This document shows, one piece after another, positions 8,632 to 17,606 of a DNA stretch of 64,000 nt. The DNA is from Bin5 sp965200615 (lineage in GTDB: Bacteria; Chloroflexota; Anaerolineae; Caldilineales; Caldilineaceae), in assembly GCA_965200615.1 (NCBI GenBank), contig OZ241377.1, forward strand, positions 62,001 through 126,000. Reading direction: 5' to 3'. The translations under genes were made by a program, and so were the position numbers. The first letter of the stretch is position 1, and every line of letters starts with the position of its first letter. Below the pieces are notes generated by a model, which searched no databases, had not been told where the DNA came from, and was given only the letters and a program-made list of their open reading frames with translations.

Positions 8632-9708
8632 GTGACAAAGGGAAAGCGGCTGGTCCTCACCCCTGCAGGCCAAATTGAAGTCGAAGAGTTCGATGTGCCG
8701 GCCCCCGCGGCCAATCAGCTCCTGGTACGCACCAGCCTCACCCAGGTCAGCGCCGGCTCCGAGATGAACGGCATCCGCCGGCGCCGCACGGCCAGCCCCG
8801 CGGAGCAAGCCTCCTTTACACCCGAAGGCCTCGGCTACACCGCCATCGGTGTCGTCGAGGCCGCAGGCAGCGAGATCGACCAGGTCGCCGTGGGCGACCG
8901 CGTCCTCTGCAGCGGCAACCATTCAACGCACTGGCTCATAACACCCGAGCTCGAAGCCAGTGAAGTCGTCATCCCGCAACAGTACAACATCCAAAAACTG
9001 CCAGAGGATCTGACCGACGTGGAAGTCGCCTTCTGCGTTCTCGGTGACGTCGCCCTCCACGGCGTGCGCCGCGCCCAGATTCAGATTGGCGAATCGGTCG
9101 CTGTCCACGGGCTCGGCGTTGTCGGTCTCCTCGCGCTGCAACTCTGTCGCCTCGTCGGCGCCCAACCACTCATAGGTGTCGACCTTGTCGAGGAGCGCCT
9201 GGATCTCGCCCGCCAGCTCGGCGCTTCCCATCTGGTAGACGCCGGCAGCCAGGACGTGGTCGAAGAAATCCGCGCCAACACGCAGTTGCCCTGGCGCTGG
9301 CGCGGCGCGCTGCCCAGCATGTTGCCCGGCAGCGGGGCCGAAGTACAGCTCCACTGCACCTCGTATATCGGCAACTACCCCACCATGATTAAAGCCGCCG
9401 CCGATCGCGGCCGCATCATTCTCGTCGGCGCGACCAGCGGCTCCATCCCCATCGAGTCCAACGAGCTGTTCCGCCGCGAAATCGTCATGACCGGCTCCTA
9501 CCAGACCGGCATGAGCGACACACATCCCTACTGGCCCTGGACGCGCGTGCGCAACCAGCACGTGATTCTGGACCTCATCCGCCGTCGCGAGTTGCAGACC
9601 GAACCACTCGTCAGCCATGTAGTGCCCTACACCGAGGCGCCCGATCTCTTCGATCGCATGATGAGCGGCCACGAAGGTTGGCTGAGCGTCTTTTTTACCT
9701 GGGACTGA
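8632..9708 (+). CDS. MDR-superfamily (zinc-type alcohol dehydrogenase-like) dehydrogenase
   Basis: 358-residue medium-chain dehydrogenase/reductase. GroES-like N-terminal domain with TQVSAGSEMNG in place of the catalytic-zinc cysteine region, so zinc binding is doubtful; a Rossmann domain follows (VHGLGVVGLLALQLC, about residues 160-175, then IGVDLVEERLDLA). The start is taken as GTG 8632 because the family N-terminus begins there and AAAGGAT precedes it; an ATG at 8566 would add 22 residues unlike the family. It shares the S-x-G-S-E motif with the MDR at 14967-15938. Sits upstream of an unknown gene and propeller paralogue B. Confidence 0.85.
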   Translation: MTKGKRLVLTPAGQIEVEEFDVPAPAANQLLVRTSLTQVSAGSEMNGIRRRRTASPAEQASFTPEGLGYTAIGVVEAAGSEIDQVAVGDRVLCSGNHSTHWLITPELEASEVVIPQQYNIQKLPEDLTDVEVAFCVLGDVALHGVRRAQIQIGESVAVHGLGVVGLLALQLCRLVGAQPLIGVDLVEERLDLARQLGASHLVDAGSQDVVEEIRANTQLPWRWRGALPSMLPGSGAEVQLHCTSYIGNYPTMIKAAADRGRIILVGATSGSIPIESNELFRREIVMTGSYQTGMSDTHPYWPWTRVRNQHVILDLIRRRELQTEPLVSHVVPYTEAPDLFDRMMSGHEGWLSVFFTWD

Positions 9709-9771
9709 TACCTCAGACTGCCGCAAACTGTAACCGCAACTTGAAGCGAGCCAACTGCAGCGGAGGCCAGC

Positions 9772-10626
9772 ATGATCGACTTTCCCCGCTCCTTCTTCAC
9801 TTGGAAGACCTTCCCCAGGCAGGAGGACCCCTACTACAAGTACGCCGGCGGTTTCATCGGCAAGGATGGCGACGTCCGCCGCGTGCGCTTCAACATCGAG
9901 TCCAGCTGTGTCATCTCCGATGGGAATGGCGCCGCCCTGGCCGAGCTCTTCGTCGGCGCCCCCTGCCGCACCGAATACACCATCCCCCGGCAGGGCTTCT
10001 TCCAGATCCCCAGCAGCGAATTTCGCATGGCCTTCAGCCGTACGCACCGGATACCAATCGCCCGCCGTCCCAGCGTCGAATCAGAGCCCGCGCCCGCGCA
10101 GGATCTGGGCGAGGCCTTCCAGGATCACGACATTAGTCTGAAAGAGTTTCCCCACCCAATCGAGCTGAATGCCAGCGAGCCCCTGATCGAAGCCACCCTC
10201 GCCAACGCCCTGCTCAACGCCCGTTGCGCCTACCGCGACGAACAGACCGGCCTGCGCGTCACCGTCGAATATCCCGTCAATCTCATCAACGTCAACCGCG
10301 AGGACGCCGCCTTTCAGGTCTGCACCGGCCCCCTGATTCTGCCCGACCTCGCTACCTGGAACGGCCGCATCGTCGACCGCGTCTTCCTCGCCCACGCCGC
10401 CTTCACCGCCTTTGACTACATCGAGTTCATCCTGCGCCGTGAAGTCGCCGCAGCCCCCGAGGAGCTCGTCTGGCTCCACCATATCGAAGGCCGGGATCGA
10501 AATGAGCTCCACGATCCCAAAAACAAACCGCCCGGCTATCCCCCGCCCCGACCATCCCCGACCGTCTACTGCGAAGTATGGGCGCTTCCCTCGACCAACA
10601 CAGTCCTCCGCGCCCCAAATCTCTGA
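9772..10626 (+). CDS. Hypothetical protein of unknown family
   Basis: 284 residues, ATG 9772 with GGAGG nine bases upstream. I do not recognise a family. It has no signal peptide or membrane segment. The N-terminal half is strand-rich with aromatic residues (SFFTWKTFPRQ, PYYKYAGGFIG); the middle is proline- and acid-rich (residues 105-130); residues 140-250 contain alternating hydrophobic strands (GLRVTVEYPVNLINVN, AAFQVCTGPLILPDL); the C-terminus is proline-rich (KPPGYPPPRPSPT) followed by a strand. It lies 63 bases after an MDR gene and 41 bases before propeller paralogue B, so it probably belongs to the same catabolic operon. The base composition matches its neighbours. Confidence 0.75.
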   Translation: MIDFPRSFFTWKTFPRQEDPYYKYAGGFIGKDGDVRRVRFNIESSCVISDGNGAALAELFVGAPCRTEYTIPRQGFFQIPSSEFRMAFSRTHRIPIARRPSVESEPAPAQDLGEAFQDHDISLKEFPHPIELNASEPLIEATLANALLNARCAYRDEQTGLRVTVEYPVNLINVNREDAAFQVCTGPLILPDLATWNGRIVDRVFLAHAAFTAFDYIEFILRREVAAAPEELVWLHHIEGRDRNELHDPKNKPPGYPPPRPSPTVYCEVWALPSTNTVLRAPNL

Positions 10627-10667
10627 CCCACCAACCAGCCCCCACTGCCGTTCAACAGGTGACACCC

Positions 10668-12170
10668 ATGAGCAACCCTGCCTCCACACACACCGAGCCA
10701 ATCGACATCGGCGCCCGCCTTGAACCCCTGATCGACGACTTCCTCTTCGCCGAACTGGACGACGGGCTCGACCTGCGCCTGCATCCACCCGTAAAACGGG
10801 AGGTAGTCTTGAAGACCGACGCACCCTGCGAGGGCAACGCCTGTCTCTACCGCACCGTCTTCCAGGACAGAGACGGGCGTATCCGCATGTACTACGGCGC
10901 TTGGCACTACGTCATGGACGGCGGCCGCATGAACTACCCCCACCCGTACTTTGTCTGCTATGCCGAGAGCGCCGACGGTAAGCTCTGGAGCAAACCTTCA
11001 CTCGGCTTGGTCGAATTCGAGGGCAACAGTCACAACAACATCGTTCTGGGGCCTGGTAGCTTCCCCGGCATCGACATCAGCGCTGGCGACACCGCCGTCT
11101 TTTCGGATTCGAACCCGGCCTGCCAGGAGGGGGCTGAGTACAAAGCGCTTGTCCCCGGCGGCTCCCCGCGCGCGCTCCACGCCCTCCACTCCTCAGACGG
11201 CTTCAACTTCTCCCTGATGCGCCGAGAGACCGAGGAGTCCCCGGAACCGGTCATCACCGAGGGCTACTTCGACTCACTGAATCTGGCCTTCTGGGACGAA
11301 TACCGGGGCGAGTACCGCGCTTACTTCCGTGATTTTCGAGGTGGCGCGCCCCACGGCGTGCGCGGCATCAAGACCGCAACCTCACCCGACTTTCTGAACT
11401 GGTCCGAGCCACAGTGGCTCGACTACGGCGACAGCCCCGAACAGCCCCTCTATACCAACCAGATCCGGCCCTACGCCCGCGCGCCCCACATCCTCTTCGG
11501 CTTCCCAATGCGCTACATCGACAGAGGCTGGCTCCCCCAGACCGACCACCTCCCCGGCCTCAAGTACCGCCGGGCGCGCAGCGCCGCCCATCCCCGCTAC
11601 GGCTCCGTAGTCACAGACGGCCTCTTCATGTCCAGCCGCGACGGCCTGAACTTCAAGCGCTGGGGAGAGGCGTACATCCGCCCCGGCCTCAACGTCGTCG
11701 ACAGTTGGGTCTACGGCGACAACTGCATCGCCTGGGGACTCATCGAAACCGAACCCGACTCGCCCGGCGCCCCGCCCGAGCTCTCGCTCTACGTCACCGA
11801 AGGCTACTGGACCGGCCGCAGCATGAACCTGCGCCGCTACACCACCCGCATCGACGGCTTCGTCTCACTTCATGCACCTTTGACCGGCGGCGCCTGCCTC
11901 ACGAAGCCGCTGATCTTCTCCGGCCGCAATCTCGTCCTCAACTTTGCCACCTCAGCCGCCGGCAGCCTGCGCGTCGAGATCCAGGACCACGAGGGCAAGC
12001 CGGTTCCAGGCTTCTCCCTCGACGAGAGCGATGAAATCTTCGGCGACTCGATAGACAGGATCGCCCACTGGGCCGGCGGCAACGATCTCAGCGCACTGGC
12101 AGGGCGTCCCGTCAGAATCCGCTTCGCCCTCAAAGACGCCGACCTGTACTCGATTCAGTTCCGCGAGTGA
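10668..12170 (+). CDS. Beta-propeller glycosidase-like protein (paralogue B)
   Basis: 500-residue paralogue of the protein at 2124-3590. Corresponding segments include RLEPLIDDFLF versus RRELMVDDYLI, LKTDAPCEGN versus LETDAPWEGN, VITEGYFDSLNLAFWDE versus VITKGYFDSQNLAFWDA, and the downstream GLFMSSRDGLNF. SxDG propeller motifs recur along the chain, and a C-terminal beta-sandwich-like region starts near residue 420. The ATG at 10668 is preceded by AGGTGA, which pairs with the end of 16S rRNA; an upstream ATG at 10578 overlaps the previous gene. No signal peptide, so action inside the cell on imported oligosaccharide or glycoside is inferred. Function uncharacterised. Confidence 0.75.
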   Translation: MSNPASTHTEPIDIGARLEPLIDDFLFAELDDGLDLRLHPPVKREVVLKTDAPCEGNACLYRTVFQDRDGRIRMYYGAWHYVMDGGRMNYPHPYFVCYAESADGKLWSKPSLGLVEFEGNSHNNIVLGPGSFPGIDISAGDTAVFSDSNPACQEGAEYKALVPGGSPRALHALHSSDGFNFSLMRRETEESPEPVITEGYFDSLNLAFWDEYRGEYRAYFRDFRGGAPHGVRGIKTATSPDFLNWSEPQWLDYGDSPEQPLYTNQIRPYARAPHILFGFPMRYIDRGWLPQTDHLPGLKYRRARSAAHPRYGSVVTDGLFMSSRDGLNFKRWGEAYIRPGLNVVDSWVYGDNCIAWGLIETEPDSPGAPPELSLYVTEGYWTGRSMNLRRYTTRIDGFVSLHAPLTGGACLTKPLIFSGRNLVLNFATSAAGSLRVEIQDHEGKPVPGFSLDESDEIFGDSIDRIAHWAGGNDLSALAGRPVRIRFALKDADLYSIQFRE

Positions 12171-12217
12171 ACGGCGTCAGCCAGACCAGAAGGCGCCGCT
12201 CACGATAGGAGACCAAT

Positions 12218-13198
12218 ATGCACATTTCAGAACTGGACGTGAACCAACTGGAGTGGGGAAAGAAAAACGCCTGCTGGCTGGACATCTCGCCGCGCGTGGA
12301 GGGCGGCTGGTGGCAACTTCCGCTACTGACTGTAACCGGATCGAATCCGGGACCCACCCTGGTCGTATTCGCCGGCGTACATGGCGATGAATACGAGGGC
12401 GTCGAAGCCATCCCCCGTATCGCCGAAGAGGTCGATCCTCCCCAACTGCGCGGAACACTCCTCATGGTCCCGGTCTGCAACATGGCCGCCTACGCCACCG
12501 CCACCCGCAACAGCCCTATAGACGGCCTCAACCTGGCGCGCGTCTTCCCCGGCTCGGAGACCGGCGCCCTGACCGAGCGCATCGCTTACTGGCTCACCTG
12601 CAAGTTCATCAGCGCAGCCGACTTCTTCATCGACCTCCACAGCGCCGGCATCGTCGGCGACATCCCCACCCTCGCCGGCTATATCCATAGCGACGATGAC
12701 ATTGGCCGTCGCTCCCTGGCTGCAGCACGCGTCTTCGGCGCGCCCGTATTGTGGGGCCATCCTCCCCCCATTCCCCCGGGTCGCAGCATCACCGCAGCCC
12801 TTGATTTGGGCGTGCCCTGCCTCTACACTGAAGCCGCCGGCGCCGGCCGCGCCCGCCCCCAGGACGTGGACTGCTTCACGCGCGGCGTCCTCAACGTCAT
12901 GCAGCATCTGAACATGCTGGCAGGGGAGCCCGCAGCAGCCTCTCCCCCACAGCACCTCCTCGGCGACGGCAACATGGATGAAGTCATGTCCGCCCCCATG
13001 GCCGGCTACTTCCGTCCCCATGTCGAACTGCTGCAGGAAGTCCAATCAGGCCAGAGCGTCGGCGCCATCCACGACCCCCTCGGCGACCTCCTGGCCGAAC
13101 TGCACGCCGAAAAAGAGGGCATCGTCATCATGCGCCGCGGCGTTCACCGCGTCCACAGCGGCGACGGCCTCATCCACCTCACCAACCGCGCCGAATGA
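12218..13198 (+). CDS. Succinylglutamate desuccinylase/aspartoacylase-type M14 deacylase
   Basis: 326-residue zinc carboxypeptidase-fold enzyme of the AstE/AspA group, which removes an acyl group from an N-acyl amino acid or similar amide. The zinc ligands are H55 and E58 in GVHGDEYEG and H141 in IDLHSAG; NLARVFPGS is the substrate-binding asparagine/arginine segment of the family. A C-terminal beta domain (residues 245-326, APMAGYFRPHVE) resembles a biotinyl-lipoyl-like fold common in this group. ATG 12218 lies after a gap with ATAGGAGA. It is the last gene of the plus-strand block, convergent with a gamma-glutamyltransferase gene. Confidence 0.87.
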   Translation: MHISELDVNQLEWGKKNACWLDISPRVEGGWWQLPLLTVTGSNPGPTLVVFAGVHGDEYEGVEAIPRIAEEVDPPQLRGTLLMVPVCNMAAYATATRNSPIDGLNLARVFPGSETGALTERIAYWLTCKFISAADFFIDLHSAGIVGDIPTLAGYIHSDDDIGRRSLAAARVFGAPVLWGHPPPIPPGRSITAALDLGVPCLYTEAAGAGRARPQDVDCFTRGVLNVMQHLNMLAGEPAAASPPQHLLGDGNMDEVMSAPMAGYFRPHVELLQEVQSGQSVGAIHDPLGDLLAELHAEKEGIVIMRRGVHRVHSGDGLIHLTNRAE

Positions 13199-13221
13199 CC
13201 CTAACCACTAACCACAGCAGT

Positions 13222-14859
13222 TCACCATCCCAGCGCATACCCGTCCCGCCGCGGGTCCGCGCCGCCCATGAATCCGCCATTCTCAGGATCAACCATGATG
13301 CCTTGCCCGCCCCCAACCTCCGCGTTCCAGGGGCCCAGCCTGTTCAGCCGGTGGCCCATCTGCGTCAGCTCCAGCAGGACGTCCTCCCCAATCCGCGTTT
13401 CGACGTCCACCAGCGTCCCCGGCGACGTCGTCTTGACACGCGGCGCCTCAATCGCGGCCTGTATATTCATCCCATGATCGATCACGTTCATGATCATCTG
13501 CGGCGTCGTCTGCAGAATCCCGTAACTGCCCGGCGTCCCGATCAGAAAACGCAGCCCCTGCTCGTCCCACACCTGCGCCGGCGACATGCACATCTCGATC
13601 TTCCGGCCAGGTCCAATGACGTTCGGGCTCTGCGGGTCGCCGTCAAACCAGTTCAGGAAATTGTTCAGCGCAATCCCTGTTCCCGGTACTACCACCGCCG
13701 AGCCAAAACCGGCCCCCAGGCTTTGTGTCACCGCCACCGCGTTGCCCGTCGCGTCGATCGCGCTGAAGTGAGTCGTGCACTCACTGCGCATCCACCGCCG
13801 CGGGTCCCCTGCCAGAACCTCGTCCTCCATCTTCTCCGACGTATACCGCTCCCCGCCCGATGGCCTGGCACGCGGACCGATCTCAGCGCGGCGCTTGGCC
13901 GCGTACTCCTTCGACAGAAGACCGGACGTGGGCGGGTTGTCAAGACCCGCATATTCCGCCCTGTCCGCCTGCGCCAGCTTGGCCGCCTCGATAAAGCGAT
14001 GAACTGTCGCCGCGCTGTTGTGGCCCATCTCCACCACGTCAAACCCCTCCATGATGTTCAGCGTTTCCAGATACTGGACCCCTTGGCACGGCAGCGGCGG
14101 CGCATAGACGCGCAAACCCCGGTATGACACCGAAATCGGCTCCTGCCATTCCACCTCAAACTCCTCCAGGTCCCGCCGCGTGATCAGCCCCCCGTTCTCC
14201 TCCATGTAGCGGACCATCCTGTCTGCAATCTCTCCTCGGTAGAAGACATCGGTCCCGCCCTCGGCGATGGCGCGCATACTGTTCGCCAGGTCAGGCTGTA
14301 TCATCAGGTCACCGGCAACCGGCGCACGGCCATGCGGCAAATACGCCTCCACCGTCGCCGGATATTTCAGCATCTCCGGCACGTTGAACTCGGTGAACTC
14401 GGCGTTCTTCACCGTCAGCGGAAAGCCCTGCTCCGCATACTCGATCGCTGGCTGAAAGACCGTAGCCGCATCCATCGTACCGTACCGCTCCAGCGCCGCC
14501 AGCCAGCCCCCGCACGACCCGGGCGCCAGCGGCGAACGCGGCCCCCGTGCCCGGCTCTCCGCATCGCCCACCTCTTCAAACGTGGCCCCGTACGGCGAGC
14601 GCCCCATATAGTCCAGTACCGTATGCTCCTGCTCCCGCGCCGAGTAGATATGCATGTACCCGTCGCCCCCCAGTCCGGACATGTAAGGCTCGACCACGTT
14701 CAGCGCCGCCGCCACCGCCACCACCGCGTCGATAGCGTTGCCGCCTTCCATCATAATGCGCACGCCCGCCAGCGAAGCCAGCGGATGCGCCGAAGCGATC
14801 ATGCCTCGCCGGCCCGTCACCGTCGAACGATGAACGATTCCCTTGGCAGAAAAGGACAT
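13222..14859 (-). CDS. Gamma-glutamyltransferase family protein
   Basis: 545-residue Ntn-hydrolase of the gamma-glutamyltranspeptidase family, which self-cleaves in front of a threonine. The predicted nucleophile is T362 in SECTTHFSAIDATG; the N-terminal GGNAIDAVVAVAAALNVVEP and the glycine-rich GLGGDGYMHI are the family signature. Unlike classical periplasmic GGT there is no signal peptide at the chosen start (AAGGAGAG upstream). The family also includes cephalosporin acylases and enzymes for other gamma-glutamyl amides, so the substrate is open. It is convergent with the deacylase gene (23-base gap) and followed upstream by a minus-strand MDR gene. Confidence 0.9.
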   Translation of the reverse strand: MSFSAKGIVHRSTVTGRRGMIASAHPLASLAGVRIMMEGGNAIDAVVAVAAALNVVEPYMSGLGGDGYMHIYSAREQEHTVLDYMGRSPYGATFEEVGDAESRARGPRSPLAPGSCGGWLAALERYGTMDAATVFQPAIEYAEQGFPLTVKNAEFTEFNVPEMLKYPATVEAYLPHGRAPVAGDLMIQPDLANSMRAIAEGGTDVFYRGEIADRMVRYMEENGGLITRRDLEEFEVEWQEPISVSYRGLRVYAPPLPCQGVQYLETLNIMEGFDVVEMGHNSAATVHRFIEAAKLAQADRAEYAGLDNPPTSGLLSKEYAAKRRAEIGPRARPSGGERYTSEKMEDEVLAGDPRRWMRSECTTHFSAIDATGNAVAVTQSLGAGFGSAVVVPGTGIALNNFLNWFDGDPQSPNVIGPGRKIEMCMSPAQVWDEQGLRFLIGTPGSYGILQTTPQMIMNVIDHGMNIQAAIEAPRVKTTSPGTLVDVETRIGEDVLLELTQMGHRLNRLGPWNAEVGGGQGIMVDPENGGFMGGADPRRDGYALGW

Positions 14860-14966
14860 CTGTTCTCTCCTTGCAACTGTAGTTCGGGTTTCCTATTCTT
14901 GGCTATACGCTTCTGAAGAGGAGTGGCTCTTTTGAAACCGATCTCTCGTAACCCGGTTCCCCCGCT

Positions 14967-15938
14967 TTACTCCTCCCACACCAACAGCACGCCCATCGCC
15001 TCGGCCAGTCGTCCATACAGCAGATCGAAAGCCTCTTTCGCTTCCTGGTAGGGGAAACGGTGGCTGACCAAAGGCTCCACGCGGATTCGCCCCTCCCGCA
15101 TCAGCTCAACGGTCCGGGCCAGCATGAACTCAGGCGGATCTTCGCCGTAGTAGCCGCCAATCAGACGCCTCCGCTGGATCTTGCCCGCGTCCAGCGGCAA
15201 CGGCTTCCCGTGATAGAGACCGATTAAATGCAGCGTTCCCCCGTCGCATACCATCTCCTGGGCCTGCGCAAACGATTTCAGCCCCGGCTCGCCGCCCACA
15301 CACTCAAACACGATGTCCGCGCCGCGCCCGTCCGTCAGCTCCATCACCCGTTCCACCGGGTCCGTCTCCGTAACGTTGATAGCGTGGTCCGCGCCGAAGA
15401 TATGGCCCATCTGGCAGCGCTTGGCGATCGCATCCACAACGATTACTTGCTCACAAAGATGCAACCGGACGCCCTGCAGCACCAGGTTGCCGACCAGCCC
15501 CTGTCCCATGATCACGATCGTATGACTGGGCCGGATCCCCGGAGACTGCGCCCAGGTGACGCCGCTCTTGGCCAGCGGCAGAAAAGTAGCCTCCTCAAAT
15601 GAAATGTCGTCGGGCAGAGGCCACACCCGCGGCCCGATGTCTGAGTCGACCGGCTGTACCACGTACTGTGCATGGGGCGCCACCGCCATCACGCGATCCC
15701 CCGGCTGAAACTGCTGCGCCGTCTCGCTCCCCACCTCGTCGACAACGCCCGCCAGTGAATAGCCCATGATCCTCGGGTTGATCGCCTCCTCGTGCATATA
15801 TCGCCGCAGGATCTCCGACCCCCGGCTGATCAGGCTGACCTTGCTCCGCACCCGTACCTCCCGCGGCCCGACAGGCGGGATGGGAACCTCTTCAAGAACG
15901 ATGTTTCCAAATCCCTCGGGCTTGGTTACGCGTAACAT
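14967..15938 (-). CDS. MDR-superfamily dehydrogenase
   Basis: 323-residue medium-chain dehydrogenase. The GroES-like domain carries SLISRGSEILRR, lacking the usual catalytic-zinc cysteine, as in the MDR at 8632; the Rossmann loop is IMGQGLVGNLVLQG and an acid follows at IVVDAIAKR. The start at 15938 has AGGAG on the minus strand; upstream in-frame sequence (to 16025) does not resemble the family. It is divergent from the sulfatase gene at 16184 across a 245-base gap and may form an operon with the GGT-like gene downstream (107-base gap). Confidence 0.86.
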   Translation of the reverse strand: MLRVTKPEGFGNIVLEEVPIPPVGPREVRVRSKVSLISRGSEILRRYMHEEAINPRIMGYSLAGVVDEVGSETAQQFQPGDRVMAVAPHAQYVVQPVDSDIGPRVWPLPDDISFEEATFLPLAKSGVTWAQSPGIRPSHTIVIMGQGLVGNLVLQGVRLHLCEQVIVVDAIAKRCQMGHIFGADHAINVTETDPVERVMELTDGRGADIVFECVGGEPGLKSFAQAQEMVCDGGTLHLIGLYHGKPLPLDAGKIQRRRLIGGYYGEDPPEFMLARTVELMREGRIRVEPLVSHRFPYQEAKEAFDLLYGRLAEAMGVLLVWEE

Positions 15939-16136
15939 GCTCTGCTCCTCGCTTTCCCGGAAAAATGACGCTGTTTGAAAGGCCTTGCACAGGAGGGCAT
16001 CCCTGTCATCCAAAGCAGAAGTCATACTAGCACCAAAGGGACTTTCGCGTAAATGACTCTTTTCAATCCCTTGTACTCAACCCTACTCTGAACTGCGCCC
16101 TGACGGGGATTGCGAACTGAAGAACACGTATAGTAG

Positions 16137-16146
16137 AGTAGCTACT
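16137..16146. promoter_or_regulatory. Perfect 10-bp palindrome AGTAGCTACT upstream of sulfatase
   Basis: The palindrome lies 38 bases before the sulfatase start, immediately downstream of a -10-like TATAGT at 16129-16134. Its position near the start of transcription would suit a repressor. No -35 element with good spacing is visible, so this is tentative. Confidence 0.25.
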
Positions 16147-16183
16147 ACCCAAACGCGATTCAGACCGGCAGGAGACGAGCCCC

Positions 16184-17584
16184 ATGCGCCGCCCCAACTT
16201 CCTCATCATCTACACAGACCAGCAGCGCTGGGATGGCCTTGGCGCAAACGGCAATCAGGACATCCACACGCCCCACCTCGACAGACTGGCAAGCCAGAGC
16301 GTCAACTTTGACCGCTGCTTCGTGCAGAATCCCGTCTGCATGCCCAGCCGCCTGAGCTTTCTCACCGGCCAATATCCCTCCACCCTCGGCATCACGCACA
16401 TGGGCGTTCCCGTGCCCGAAGATACCGTCACGCTCCCCCGCCTCCTCGGCCCCTACGGCTACCGCTCCGCCAACATCGGCAAACTTCATTTCCAGCCCCA
16501 CGCCAACCGCGATCACCGTACCTGGCATCCCCCCTACGGCTTCGATCATCTGGAGATATCCGACGAGCCCGGCTCCTATGAAGACGCCTACCGTGCCTGG
16601 GTGCGGCGCCGCGCGCCCGACCAGCTCCCCCATGTCAGCCTCGGTCAGGCGCCCATGTCCGAAATCTGGCAGGCGGCCATGGGAATAGAGGATGGGATCG
16701 AACACCCGGCCGAACGCTTCCCCAAACGCCCTCTGCCCTCCCGCTGCCGCGACGACATGACCCACACCGCCTTCGTCGCTGAGCAGTCCATCGAATTTAT
16801 GCGTCACCAGGCCCGGACCGGCCAGCCCTTCCTCTGCATCGCCGGCATCTACTCCCCCCATTCCCCCTGGGTAGCGCCCCAGCACTACTTCGACCTCTAC
16901 GATGCCGGCTCCCTCCAGCTCCCGACCTTCCCCCAGGAGGTCGAGTCGCAACGCGGGCCGCAGAACTATCCCGACGACGAGCTGCGGCTCGCCCGGCAGG
17001 GCTACTACGGCCAGATCAGCGAGGTGGACCTTCACGTCGGCCGCATGCTCAGCTCGCTCGATGAGTTGGGCATCTCTGACGACACCGTCGTCATCTTCAC
17101 CTCCGACCATGGCGAATGGCTGGGCGAGCACCTGGAATACGGCAAAGGCTACCCTGCCCACGACCAGTGCAGCCGTGTCCCCCTCCTCATCCGGCCGGCC
17201 GGCGACACCTTCACCGCTCGCAGAGATTCTGGCCTCACCGAGGCGCTCGACGTCCTGCCCACCATCCTCGACCTGGCCGGGATCCAGATTCCGCCCCACC
17301 TGCAGGGCTGCTCGCTCATACCCCGGCTGCAAGACGACGCGCCCGGCGGCGCCTCCGCCCTCACCGAGCACACCGGCTGGAAATCTCTGCGCACCGAGCG
17401 TTTTCGCTACCTTCTCCACACCGACGGCAGGGAAAATCTCTATGATCTTTCCGCCGAGTGGGGTGACTACCGCGATGTGGCCTCCGATCGCGCCTACGCC
17501 TCCGATTTGGCCGCGTCTCGTCATGAACTGGGCCGCAAGCTCCTGGCCGCAGAAAGACCGCTGCCCCGCGTTTGGCCCTACTGA
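16184..17584 (+). CDS. Sulfatase (formylglycine-dependent)
   Basis: 466-residue arylsulfatase-family hydrolase of sulfate esters. The formylglycine site is C52-M-P-S-R (NPVCMPSRLSFLTG), and the metal-binding aspartate-rich start is IIYTDQQRWD; a second metal site is FTSDHGEWLGEH. There is no signal peptide, so it is predicted to act in the cytoplasm or its export is not classical. Length is usual for the shorter S1 sulfatases. ATG 16184 follows GCAGGAGACGAG. A Rieske protein gene follows 22 bases downstream. Probable substrate: a sulfated sugar or small sulfate ester. Confidence 0.92.
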   Translation: MRRPNFLIIYTDQQRWDGLGANGNQDIHTPHLDRLASQSVNFDRCFVQNPVCMPSRLSFLTGQYPSTLGITHMGVPVPEDTVTLPRLLGPYGYRSANIGKLHFQPHANRDHRTWHPPYGFDHLEISDEPGSYEDAYRAWVRRRAPDQLPHVSLGQAPMSEIWQAAMGIEDGIEHPAERFPKRPLPSRCRDDMTHTAFVAEQSIEFMRHQARTGQPFLCIAGIYSPHSPWVAPQHYFDLYDAGSLQLPTFPQEVESQRGPQNYPDDELRLARQGYYGQISEVDLHVGRMLSSLDELGISDDTVVIFTSDHGEWLGEHLEYGKGYPAHDQCSRVPLLIRPAGDTFTARRDSGLTEALDVLPTILDLAGIQIPPHLQGCSLIPRLQDDAPGGASALTEHTGWKSLRTERFRYLLHTDGRENLYDLSAEWGDYRDVASDRAYASDLAASRHELGRKLLAAERPLPRVWPY

Positions 17585-17606
17585 GGTGACTGCCGCGAGA
17601 GAGAAC

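Noticed and set aside
13195..14916. Plus-strand Arg/Pro-rich frames opposite the GGT-like gene
   Set aside because: Low-complexity composition typical of an antisense frame in GC-rich DNA; the minus-strand frame has the catalytic motif.
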